A DNA stretch of 64,000 bases from Alistipes provencensis (GTDB taxonomy: Bacteria; Bacteroidota; Bacteroidia; Bacteroidales; Rikenellaceae): contig NZ_LT559262.1 in assembly GCF_900083545.1 (NCBI RefSeq), forward strand, positions 2,900,222 to 2,964,221. The letters are read 5' to 3'. The notes beneath the pieces were generated by a model. That model ran no database searches. It had not been told where the DNA came from and saw only the letters and a program-made list of their open reading frames with translations. The first letter of the stretch is position 1; the number at the start of each line of letters is the position of its first letter. Both the position numbers and the translations under genes were made by a program. Below, in pieces: positions 54,506 through 62,557 of the stretch.

Positions 54506-55452
54506 TGGTCTGATAATTTTAGCAAACGCAGAATCTTGTGGAATATCCGTGTGCCATAGAACGCTCGGTCTCTTTTAGCATCAGTGGCCATTATGATTTT
54601 GCCCTTGAATGCTGCGAAACTCAACTGATGTCCTCCCTGACGGTAGAATGGATCGTCCATAGGCAGGACCCATTCTGCAAAAACTTCTTCCTTATAGCTC
54701 TCCGGCGATATCTGGGTGATTTTAAGTAAATTCACTTGGCCTCCATAAACATTCGAGCAATCCTGCGCTGGGCGATACAATTCGCCATTACTCTCGATGA
54801 TGCTTCCGGCATTGCGTCCAAATTTAAGGTTATGACATATCGGAGAGTCTGGGTGTTCGCGATAAACGCCTCTCAGCGTTTCGGATATATAGAGTCTTAG
54901 TTCATATCCGTTTTCATCAAGAGTGGAAGTGAATAGATAGTAGATTCCCTCTCTTTTGTATACAATGGTATCTGCGTAGTCGAATATTATGTTTTTAGGC
55001 TTAAACGTACGCTTGAAAAGTACTGTATCAAGAACGAATGCTGTTAAATCGTTGTTTTGTGCTTTATATAATCGGATTTCACCCACCCACCCAGTCTCTG
55101 GAATCATATATACCTCGCCATTGTCTTCAAACACAAAGGGAAATGAAAAATGGATTCCTTGCTCATGTGTAATCGGAGTCGGTTTCGACCAATGTTTCAA
55201 GTCGTTTGTAGAAATCATTTTTATAATACCTCCAGTGGTATAGAAATGCATATCCTCGTAGAACAGAAAGAGGCGATCATTATGGACGAATAAAAACGGA
55301 TCTGCTTCGATTATTATAGGATTTTTGGGGTTCCATATGCTTTCGGCATCAAGTCGTTTGATGGTTTTTTTATAGTTCGCAAAAAGAGGAATTTCTTTTA
55401 CTATGGATATGTCGATGCCGAAGCATTCTGATTTTTCGATATTGTGTAGCAT
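54502..55452 (-). CDS. Beta-propeller protein resembling the GINT1 N-terminal domain
   Basis: The 316-residue protein consists of repeated propeller blades (PIIIEADPFLFVHNDRLFLFYED; ISTNDLKHWSKPTPI; FPFVFEDNGEVYMIPETG; DTIVYKREGIYYLFTSTL; FGRNAGSIIESNGELYRPAQD). It looks like a GH43-type five-bladed fold and the N-terminal domain named after glucosamine inositolphosphorylceramide transferase. No signal peptide, so it acts in the cytoplasm, probably in repeat-unit synthesis. Function is unproven. It starts at the TAATG shared with the preceding GT4 gene. Confidence 0.75.
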   Translation of the reverse strand: MLHNIEKSECFGIDISIVKEIPLFANYKKTIKRLDAESIWNPKNPIIIEADPFLFVHNDRLFLFYEDMHFYTTGGIIKMISTNDLKHWSKPTPITHEQGIHFSFPFVFEDNGEVYMIPETGWVGEIRLYKAQNNDLTAFVLDTVLFKRTFKPKNIIFDYADTIVYKREGIYYLFTSTLDENGYELRLYISETLRGVYREHPDSPICHNLKFGRNAGSIIESNGELYRPAQDCSNVYGGQVNLLKITQISPESYKEEVFAEWVLPMDDPFYRQGGHQLSFAAFKGKIIMATDAKRDRAFYGTRIFHKILRLLKLSDH

Positions 55453-56612
55453 TATTCACTAATTTTAGAAAGAAGTGCCTCCCATTTACCGATTGTCTTA
55501 TCAATAGAAAAGCAGGAGGCAGAAGCGATTGCGTTCATTTGCATGGCGCGTAAAAGCCGAGGATTGCTTGTAAGTGCCTTTATATGGTTGGCAAAGGTCT
55601 TTTCGTCGCCATTAGGAGTAAGATAGCCATTATAGCCGTTTTTTATTATGTCGGTATAGACGGGCGAGGAATTCATCACCACAGGCACTGCGCCATTCTG
55701 CAACGCTTCTGTTAAGGAAAGCCCCCAGCCTTCGGCACTGGAGGTTAGCAACAGTATTGAAGCCTCCTGATAATAAGGCAATGGAGCCTGACGCCCGCAA
55801 AACTCCACGTCTGTAATTTTTAAATAGGCAGCCTGTTTTCGATATCTTTCCAGGTCAGGTCCTTCGCCTATAAGTTTCAATGCCCAGCCATCTGTCGCTT
55901 TCCCGCGTTGCAATCGTTGCCATGCCTTAAGTATTAGCGAGATTCGCTTGTGGTACTCTGACATTCGGGCGCACACCAGCATGATTTTCTTTTTCTTATC
56001 TAACTCTTTCTCTGATATGATTCTGTCAAATGTGAGGGGATTATTGATTGCAATCAATTTGTCGTACTCTACGCGCTGCATTACTTTTCTGAGATAGGGA
56101 CGATGGGTATCCGAGAGAATCACAAACGCATCGGAGTTATCATAGATTTTATTATAAATTTCTCCTTCCTGCCGTTCTTTCTTGTGGGTATAGTAGCTTG
56201 GGAGCAACTTATGCTTGATGATCTGTAATTTGTCTGTTAGCGTGAGTTGCTCTTTTGACATGAGCAACTGCACGAAATCAGGATTGCATGGGTCAAAGTG
56301 CAAACATGAAATTAGTTTGCCTCCTTCTGCACACCATTTTCTGCCGCCATAAGCGAGAAAGGTATCAATCAGCCATGTCGCGTAGGCAATCTGATTTATC
56401 ACGATGTCGATTTTTTTCTCCTTTAGGAAAGCATGAAGGTCTGTGACAGTCTTTCCCAGATATGTCATTACTCCGCCGCGCTCACTGAACACCAGCACTT
56501 CGAGGCATTTATGCCCCAATATCCTAAGCTTCTGGGCTACCAGTGAGGTTATACGCTCCGTTCCTCCTGCCTCAGGATCTAATGGCATATTGTATATCCA
56601 GAGTATATTCAT
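55452..56612 (-). CDS. Glycosyltransferase family 4
   Basis: The 386-residue GT-B protein has an N-terminal MPLDPEAGGTERITSLVAQK (about 9-28) and the GT4 block IMLVCARMSEYHKRISLILKAW (about 213-234), VEFCGRQAPLPYYQEASILLLTSSAEGWGLSLTEALQNGAVPVVM (about 268-312), with the acid pair in EGWGLSLTE. It ends in TAATG overlap with the next gene. Confidence 0.93.
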   Translation of the reverse strand: MNILWIYNMPLDPEAGGTERITSLVAQKLRILGHKCLEVLVFSERGGVMTYLGKTVTDLHAFLKEKKIDIVINQIAYATWLIDTFLAYGGRKWCAEGGKLISCLHFDPCNPDFVQLLMSKEQLTLTDKLQIIKHKLLPSYYTHKKERQEGEIYNKIYDNSDAFVILSDTHRPYLRKVMQRVEYDKLIAINNPLTFDRIISEKELDKKKKIMLVCARMSEYHKRISLILKAWQRLQRGKATDGWALKLIGEGPDLERYRKQAAYLKITDVEFCGRQAPLPYYQEASILLLTSSAEGWGLSLTEALQNGAVPVVMNSSPVYTDIIKNGYNGYLTPNGDEKTFANHIKALTSNPRLLRAMQMNAIASASCFSIDKTIGKWEALLSKISE

Positions 56613-56646
56613 AAGTTATGAAACAACTTAGCCGTTGCCTAGCTTT

Positions 56647-56890
56647 TTATTCATAGAAGAGTTTTTGTGCATTCACATAGGCATGATAGTATCCACCCAA
56701 GAGCATTCCCTCAACTAAGTTAAAATGAACGAATTTTCTTTTCTTAAGCCCTCTAGTAGGGTTGCCAATTACCACAGTTATTGGCTTTTCATTACACTCC
56801 TAACCATAGTCCCATAGTCTGTTTTTTTGACAGCTAAGCCATTCGTCATACTCTTTCTCTGACTGAATATAGAAATAAATTTGAATGCAA
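56647..56890 (-). pseudogene. Remnant coding sequence after the phosphatase gene (family unknown)
   Basis: The minus strand reads IQIYFYIQSEKEYDEWLSCQ, KNRLWDYG, a TAG stop, then ECNEKPITVVIGNPTRGLKK and RKFVHFNLVEGMLLGGYYHA, YVNAQKLFYE and a TAA at 56647. Amino-acid usage is protein-like on both sides of the single in-frame stop, but no ATG and no N-terminus is present, and the frame is blocked upstream. It is read as a 5'-truncated, nonsense-mutated gene of about 80 residues. I do not recognise the family. Confidence 0.5.
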
Positions 56891-56896
56891 TGTTAT

Positions 56897-57619
56897 TTAA
56901 TGTAATATATTGTTCTTCAATGCTACTACGATTTCTTTCGGGATTATACAGGATGCCATTTTTTGATACATCCGGTGCGTGTCCATACCTGTAAGATGAT
57001 AAAAGCTATTCTTCAGTAACCATTCAGCCTTCCTTCTTACTTCCATGCCATATGCATTGCCAAGTGAGGGCAAGTTAAGTTGGAACGAAACATTCCATTC
57101 TTTCAGTTGCTGGTATACATTCCTATCCATATAGACATACCGTTCCGGGTGTGCGAGAACTGGATAGTAACCTTTGACCTTGATCCGTTCCAACGTGCCG
57201 AATAGGTCCATCGGCGGATTGAAATAACTGGTCTCGACCAACAGGTGGTCCCCATTTTCACCCAATGGCAGCAGGTCGTTCTTTTCCAGCCTCTCCTCAA
57301 AAAGGCCGTCGAGCATGTTTTCGGCCGCAAGATGCAATTGCACGCCTCCCTTGTAAGCGGCCCGCAGTTCCGCGAACCGCTCCCGCAGATGAGCGGAGGT
57401 ATTGGGAATGTCCTCCATGATGTGCGGCGTGAGCCATACGGATTTTACTCCCAGCTTTTCGTACAGATGCAGAATCTCCAAAGACTCCCCCATCGTCCGC
57501 ACGCCGTCGTCCACCCCCGGCAGAATGTGCGAGTGCCAGTCGGTGAACCCGCTGAAAATACCGCTGTCCTGCAATGAAACACGTTTTCTGAATGGCCAGA
57601 GATTCATGGGGTCAATCAT
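56897..57619 (-). CDS. CpsB/YwqE-type tyrosine-protein phosphatase (PHP fold)
   Basis: The 240-residue metal-dependent phosphatase has DWHSHILPGVDDGVRTMGES (about 27-46), VWLTPHIMEDIPN (about 61-73), AENMLDGLFEERL, LAHPERYVYMD (about 155-165) and the final TGMDTHRM (about 211-218). It dephosphorylates the tyrosine tail of the Wzc kinase, which controls chain length. Its ATG follows the Wzc TAA directly, so changes in the nine-G run near the end of wzc move the relation between stop and this start. Confidence 0.94.
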   Translation of the reverse strand: MIDPMNLWPFRKRVSLQDSGIFSGFTDWHSHILPGVDDGVRTMGESLEILHLYEKLGVKSVWLTPHIMEDIPNTSAHLRERFAELRAAYKGGVQLHLAAENMLDGLFEERLEKNDLLPLGENGDHLLVETSYFNPPMDLFGTLERIKVKGYYPVLAHPERYVYMDRNVYQQLKEWNVSFQLNLPSLGNAYGMEVRRKAEWLLKNSFYHLTGMDTHRMYQKMASCIIPKEIVVALKNNILH

Positions 57620-60043
57620 TTAATAACCAGCCATTTCCCCCCCCCGCGTCTCATCGGAGCCATAGTGATATCCTGAGCCGTAACCGTAATGATAACCATA
57701 ACGGTAGCCGTATCTGTATCCGTAACGTCCCCCGACTCCTTCGGTGCCGTTCAGGATCATGGACATATTCTTGTACTTTTTCTCGTCGTAAATCTTTTCC
57801 AGTTCAACAAGCATGCTCCGTTCGAGCAGCCCGGCACGGATCACGAAGATGGTCCGGTCGGCCAGTTTTTCGATGATCTGCGTATCGGCGACCAGTTCGA
57901 TCGGCGGACAGTCGATCAGTATGTAGTCGTATTGCTCCCTTACGGTATCGATCGTTTGTTTCAACCGATCATCGAACAACAGTTCGGTCGGATTGGGCGG
58001 TATGGTGCCCACGGGCAGAATATTCAGATACTTGTGGTTTGTATCGGTCACGATGATGTCGGTAAGACGTTCCACGCGCCCGTTCAGATAGTCGCTCAGT
58101 CCCGGTTTGGGCGAACCGACATAGGCGGAACTGGAACCGTGACGCAGATCGCCGTCGATAACCAGCACTTTCTTTTTCTTGATGGCAAGACTTACGGCAA
58201 TATTCATCGTCAGGAATGATTTGCCGCTGCCCGGATTGAATGAGGTTATGACGATGACATTCGACTTTTTGTCTTTGCCGGTCATGAATTCCAAATTGGT
58301 GCGCAGCACCCGGAAAGCCTCGTTGATGATGTCGCGGCATCCCTCCCTGACCACGACGGCTTTCACATCGGCGGTTTTGTTCTTGAACAAACCCGTTTTT
58401 CGGCGGGTAAAGAGCGGAATCTCACCGATGAACGGCACGGTCACGCTTTCCAGGTCCTTGCGCCCCCGGATTCTCGTGTTCATATTCTCCCGCAGGAAGA
58501 TGATGACTATCGGGATAAACAGTCCCAATGCGATCGCCACCAGCAGGATGTTTTTCCGGACTGGGGCTGTCGGTAGCATACTGCCGCCCGGAGGGGTGAC
58601 GATGCGGGTATTATATGCCGTGAATGCCTGCGAGAGCTCGTTTTCTTCGCGTTTTTGCAGCAGGAACAGATACAGCGCCTCCTTTACTTTCTGCTGGCGC
58701 TCCACCGAAAGCAGGTATTTCGCTTGGGTGGGATTGGCTGCGATGCGGGATGTCGTCTGCTGTTCGCTCTGCTGCAAACTCTCGATCTGTGCATTCAGCG
58801 TCACGATCTGATTGTCGATGGACTGGACGATGGCATGCCGCATGGCGGTCAGTGCCTGATCCATATCCACGACCAGCGGGTTCTGCGTGCTGCTGTTGGC
58901 GACCAGACTATTGCGCTGCAATAACTGTTTGTTGTATTCTGCGATCTGTGATTCGATGTTGGTGCTCTCGATGCCCGAGTTCGCCGGCAGTAGCTGGTTC
59001 TTATTAGCATCGTTAGTCAGGTAGTTCCGGATGTACCGGGTCATGTAAAGCTGGTTGTTCAGCGTGAGGATCAGGGCGTTCGTCTGGCTGCTCTGCGCCA
59101 TGTACATACTGGAGGCCGCCTGCACGTCCGGTAGCAGATGTTCGCTCTTGTACGACGAAATATCCTCGTCCACGTTTCCGAGTTCCCGCTCGATCACTCT
59201 CAAACGTTCGTTGATAAACATTGAGGTGCTGATTGCGATCTGGTTCTTGTCTTTCACCCAGTTCTCGTTGTAGACCGAGATCAGTGTGTTGAGAATGTCC
59301 TCGGCCCGCTGGATGGAATAATCCTTGAATGTAAGGTTGACGATCGACGTCTTTTCGTTGCTCAGGGCTACGGACAGATTCGAGGAGTACTGCCCCACCG
59401 TTCCGTGCAGGCTGCTGCGAAAGACATACAACGTATAAGGTTCTTTGCTTTTGTAGTAAGGCGTGGCCTCTATTCTCAGTATTCCTAGAGGAGTGGTTAT
59501 TGTGTCGGATAACTTTCCGGAGATCTCGTCGTCGAATTCATTGCCGTTGCGGGTGAAATCGGTCAGATGGACGGTGCTGTCCGGCTGTACCCGTAAGGTG
59601 AAACCGGCAGATTCCTTCTCGGACAGATCATTTATCGAGACGCTGACCGGAAGGGTCGGACCATAGGCGACCCGCCGGTGGAATCGGCCGGGAACGGTGT
59701 AGTTCATATCCAATTGCAGGCGTTTTACAACCTCGGTCATTACGGCCGGAGATTGGAGCGCTATCAGTTCGTTGTTTACGTTGGTACTTGACTGGAACAA
59801 TCCGAATTCCGAGAAAGATTCCAGATCCGAAGAAACCGATTTGCCTTTCGAGTCGTCTTTGATCAGGACCGATGCTGTCCGGGTATAAACCGGAGGGGTT
59901 CGCAACAGGTAGAAGACGGCAGTGCCGACCGTCACAGCCAATGACAAGACAAACCATTTCCATTCGGACAGGCATAGATACAATAAATCCTGTATTCGGA
60001 TGAAATCATCTGCCTGCGTCGGCCTTTTTTGATTGATGGACAT
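57620..60043 (-). CDS. Wzc-type polysaccharide co-polymerase with tyrosine autokinase
   Basis: The 807-residue inner-membrane protein has a first helix at about 32-50, a Wzz domain and a long periplasmic coiled coil (about 60-480), a second helix at about 500-520 (NILLVAIALGLFIPIVIIFL), and a cytoplasmic BY-kinase with Walker A in SFNPGSGKS (about 600-607), Walker A' (LVIDGDLRHGSSS) and Walker B (YILIDCPPIE). The tail has a tyrosine cluster of RYGY/HYGY repeats, then a nine-G run (57637-57645) encoding Arg-Gly-Gly, and ends EMAGY. It controls length and export with Wza. Loss of one G would end the protein as KWLVIK with a TGA overlapping the phosphatase ATG. Confidence 0.95.
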   Translation of the reverse strand: MSINQKRPTQADDFIRIQDLLYLCLSEWKWFVLSLAVTVGTAVFYLLRTPPVYTRTASVLIKDDSKGKSVSSDLESFSEFGLFQSSTNVNNELIALQSPAVMTEVVKRLQLDMNYTVPGRFHRRVAYGPTLPVSVSINDLSEKESAGFTLRVQPDSTVHLTDFTRNGNEFDDEISGKLSDTITTPLGILRIEATPYYKSKEPYTLYVFRSSLHGTVGQYSSNLSVALSNEKTSIVNLTFKDYSIQRAEDILNTLISVYNENWVKDKNQIAISTSMFINERLRVIERELGNVDEDISSYKSEHLLPDVQAASSMYMAQSSQTNALILTLNNQLYMTRYIRNYLTNDANKNQLLPANSGIESTNIESQIAEYNKQLLQRNSLVANSSTQNPLVVDMDQALTAMRHAIVQSIDNQIVTLNAQIESLQQSEQQTTSRIAANPTQAKYLLSVERQQKVKEALYLFLLQKREENELSQAFTAYNTRIVTPPGGSMLPTAPVRKNILLVAIALGLFIPIVIIFLRENMNTRIRGRKDLESVTVPFIGEIPLFTRRKTGLFKNKTADVKAVVVREGCRDIINEAFRVLRTNLEFMTGKDKKSNVIVITSFNPGSGKSFLTMNIAVSLAIKKKKVLVIDGDLRHGSSSAYVGSPKPGLSDYLNGRVERLTDIIVTDTNHKYLNILPVGTIPPNPTELLFDDRLKQTIDTVREQYDYILIDCPPIELVADTQIIEKLADRTIFVIRAGLLERSMLVELEKIYDEKKYKNMSMILNGTEGVGGRYGYRYGYRYGYHYGYGSGYHYGSDETRGGEMAGY
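57637..57645 (-). repeat. Run of nine G near the 3' end of wzc
   Basis: Nine C on the plus strand; sense codons CGG GGG GGG G.. encode Arg-Gly-Gly eight codons before the stop. All three neighbouring lengths give a short C-terminal tail, but with different sequence and different overlap with the next gene. Confidence 0.95.
57655..57735 (-). repeat. Tyrosine-rich short repeats encoding the Wzc tail
   Basis: Imperfect units of 6-12 bases (TAC/TAT GGT TAC/CGT and similar) encode alternating Gly, Tyr, Arg and His, roughly 10 tyrosines. These are the likely autophosphorylation sites of the BY-kinase. Repeats of this kind may expand or contract. Confidence 0.7.
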
Positions 60044-60054
60044 ATTCTATTTTC

Positions 60055-60852
60055 TTATTTCACGATTAATACGGTGATGGTTGTCAGCAGCGAAGCCAGC
60101 GACATCCAGAAAGACGCGGAACGGACGTTGTTCCCGTTCACGGTTGCCTGCCGTGCCCGCACGGAATTGGGCTCGACATATATGATGTCGTTCTGTTGCA
60201 GGTAATAGACCGGAGATGCGTAGAGGTCGTGTCCCGAATTCAGGTTGACTTTATAGAGCACTTTTTTCCCGTCCTCGTCACGCTGGACCAGTACGTTGTC
60301 CCGTTTGCCGTAGACCGTGAGGTCCCCGGCCATGCTGATGGCATCCAGCAGTGTCAATCGGTCCTTGTCGATATTGAAACGTCCGGGATGGACGACTTCG
60401 CCTAAAACCGAGACGGTAAGGTTCAAGAACTCGACCGTTACGACCGGGTCTTTGACCAGGTCCTGCGAGATCAACTCATGTTTTATGTGGGCGGCGATCT
60501 CTTCGCGGGTCATGCCGGCCACATGGACCGGACCCAATACCGGAAAGTCGATGTTGCCGTCCTTGTTTACCGTGTATCCGGATATGCCTTGGCTATTTGA
60601 AGACGAAGCGGACGAGGTCGTTCCGATTTGTCGGGATACGATGGGAAGATTGAACAGATTGGCCAATAGCGGATCTTTGCTGTTGACCAATATGGAGATC
60701 TTGTCTTCCGGACGCACCCGAATTTCCGTGGTGTTCAACACTTTCTCCGCCGTCCCCGGCTGCATATCTTGGAGATAGGCGATTTTCGGAGTGGCGCATG
60801 AACTGAACAGCACTGTTGCGGCCGATAACCATAGGATGTTTTTGATTCTCAT
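60055..60852 (-). CDS. wza: Wza-family polysaccharide export lipoprotein
   Basis: The 265-residue lipoprotein starts MRIKNILWLSAATVLFSSCA at 60852, lipobox Cys about residue 19. The export domain (about 40-130; TEIRVRPEDKISILVNSKDPLLANLFN; GYTVNKDGNIDFPVLGPVHVAG) and SLBB domain (about 150-230; VSVLGEVVHPGRFNIDKDRLTLLDAISMAGDLT) follow, then a C-terminal helix for the outer membrane. The open frame to 60921 is longer but would bury the signal. Confidence 0.95.
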   Translation of the reverse strand: MRIKNILWLSAATVLFSSCATPKIAYLQDMQPGTAEKVLNTTEIRVRPEDKISILVNSKDPLLANLFNLPIVSRQIGTTSSASSSNSQGISGYTVNKDGNIDFPVLGPVHVAGMTREEIAAHIKHELISQDLVKDPVVTVEFLNLTVSVLGEVVHPGRFNIDKDRLTLLDAISMAGDLTVYGKRDNVLVQRDEDGKKVLYKVNLNSGHDLYASPVYYLQQNDIIYVEPNSVRARQATVNGNNVRSASFWMSLASLLTTITVLIVK

Positions 60853-60890
60853 ATTTTTTGTTGAATGATTTGTTTTTAATAAGGGATGCC

Positions 60891-62057
60891 TTAAATTCTG
60901 TCGATCACTTTCTGTAACCAAATGAAGCTTCGGGTGCGGCTGATGTGTATTCCGTACCCTATCCGACGGATTTTACGCAGCAATTTCGTATCGTGATCCA
61001 AGTGCCATTGCATGAAATGATACAGCCCGAATGTGGCCAGCAAACTCATTCCTACGACGGCATACAACTGTACGTCGATCGAGGCGCCCAACCTCTCCAA
61101 TAACCACCAGCACAGGACTACCGATACGTTCAGGGACAAAATAGCCAGTGTTGTCGCCATGTGGGAGGCCCCCAATCCGATAAACATGTGATGCAGGTGC
61201 GTTTTATCGGGATGGAACGGCGATGTCCCTTTCAGAATGCGTGTCGACATGACGCGCAGCGTATCGAAAACGGGAATGCATAGTACGGCGAGCGTGAAGG
61301 GGACCAGCCCCACGTTCTCCCCCAGAAAAGTCACGCAGGGAGAGTCTGTGCGCAGAATCTCGATCACGAAGACCGACATGACGGTTCCCATTACCAGTGT
61401 ACCGCCGTCACCGATGAACATCCGCGATGTCTTCCCGAAGACATTGTGGAAAAAGAACGGGATCAATGCCCCGATCGACACCACTGCCAGAAGCGTCATT
61501 TTCACACATCCCGACAGGTAGAACAACGTGCCGAACATCATGCAGGCCAAAATGCAGAATCCCGAAGAGAGACCGTTCACGCCATCGATCAGGTTGATGG
61601 CGTTGATGATTCCCACGGAAGCGATAACGGTCAGCGGAACGGCTATCCATCGGGGAATTTGGCCGATGCCCCATAATCCATGGAAATCGTCGATACAGTA
61701 GCCTCCTACATGGATCAACAACAGTACGACGAGGATTTCGATCAGGAACCGCAGGGCCGGGGAAAGGTTCAGGATATCGTCCATTGTCCCGGTGTAGAGC
61801 ATCGCCATCATGGCCATGATGACGATCAGCAACCCCGAGCTGTTCACGACTCCTCCGACGCTTCCGATGCCGATTACAATACCGAAGAAGACGGCGACAC
61901 CACCCAGAACAGGGACCGGAGTGCGTTGCAATTTGCGTGCGTCCGGATTGTCCACGATGTTTTTCAGCAAGGCGATCTTGACCAAGCGGGGATGTATCCA
62001 GCCGACAAGGAACAGGGAGATGAAGAACGGAATAAAAATGCTGTAAAGAGGCGACAT
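60891..62057 (-). CDS. WecA/TagO-like undecaprenyl-phosphate sugar-1-phosphate transferase
   Basis: The 388-residue protein has about 11 membrane helices. MraY/WecA motifs: VDNPDARKLQRTPVPVLGGVAVFFG (about 35-60), MDDILNLSPALRFL (about 111-124), NAINLIDGVNGLSSGF (about 155-170) and GDGGTLVMGTVM. It transfers HexNAc-1-phosphate to undecaprenyl phosphate and starts the repeat unit, so the first sugar is likely GlcNAc-type (inferred from family). It is the third gene of the operon. Confidence 0.93.
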   Translation of the reverse strand: MSPLYSIFIPFFISLFLVGWIHPRLVKIALLKNIVDNPDARKLQRTPVPVLGGVAVFFGIVIGIGSVGGVVNSSGLLIVIMAMMAMLYTGTMDDILNLSPALRFLIEILVVLLLIHVGGYCIDDFHGLWGIGQIPRWIAVPLTVIASVGIINAINLIDGVNGLSSGFCILACMMFGTLFYLSGCVKMTLLAVVSIGALIPFFFHNVFGKTSRMFIGDGGTLVMGTVMSVFVIEILRTDSPCVTFLGENVGLVPFTLAVLCIPVFDTLRVMSTRILKGTSPFHPDKTHLHHMFIGLGASHMATTLAILSLNVSVVLCWWLLERLGASIDVQLYAVVGMSLLATFGLYHFMQWHLDHDTKLLRKIRRIGYGIHISRTRSFIWLQKVIDRI

Positions 62058-62106
62058 ATATTTGATCTTTGTGGGATATAGCGGTCAGTTCATGGACTGC
62101 GGTTTT

Positions 62107-62526
62107 CTACGTCAGTTCTTCCACCTCTACCCTATGCCATTCCCGATAACGCTCGGGCGGGAGTTCTTCCGTTGTCAGCACTCGGTAGTCCGGTTCAGCA
62201 ATCCGCAGGATATGACGGCGGGAATAAGCGCGCAGTTCAGCGTCTGTGACTGCGGCCATCACGACGGGGAATGGATAGGTAATGAAACGTATGACGGAAG
62301 TTTCGCTTCGGGGAAATAACCGGCATAGCTGATAGGCCGAGTGCTCGAAGGCCACCCAGTAATTTCCGAATCCGTATAAATGGGCAAACCGCTGGTTGTC
62401 CTTTTCCCGGTTCAAGATTTCTGCCTGATGAGTCGACAGAAAATCCATCAGGCTTACTCCCGGCGAACTTGCGTTTCCGGCAGGCTGTTGTCTGTCCGAG
62501 ATTCCGGCTGTTTCGGTGCTTTTCAT
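62107..62526 (-). CDS. Small capsule-operon protein of unknown function (139 residues)
   Basis: The frame starts MKSTETAGISDRQQPAGNAS at 62526 and ends EWHRVEVEELT. The middle, FLSTHQAEILNREKDNQRF and AYQLCRLFPRSETSVIRFIT, is helix- and strand-forming, soluble, with no signal or membrane helix. It lies between upxY and the WecA-like gene, the position that UpxZ (a small inhibitor of other UpxY proteins) often has in Bacteroides capsule loci, but I see no clear sequence evidence for UpxZ. The open frame runs to 62658 overlapping upxY; a start at 62526 is chosen because the earlier part looks non-coding. Confidence 0.65.
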   Translation of the reverse strand: MKSTETAGISDRQQPAGNASSPGVSLMDFLSTHQAEILNREKDNQRFAHLYGFGNYWVAFEHSAYQLCRLFPRSETSVIRFITYPFPVVMAAVTDAELRAYSRRHILRIAEPDYRVLTTEELPPERYREWHRVEVEELT

Positions 62527-62557
62527 AGATTGGATATTGCTGCGGAAGGTATCAGTG

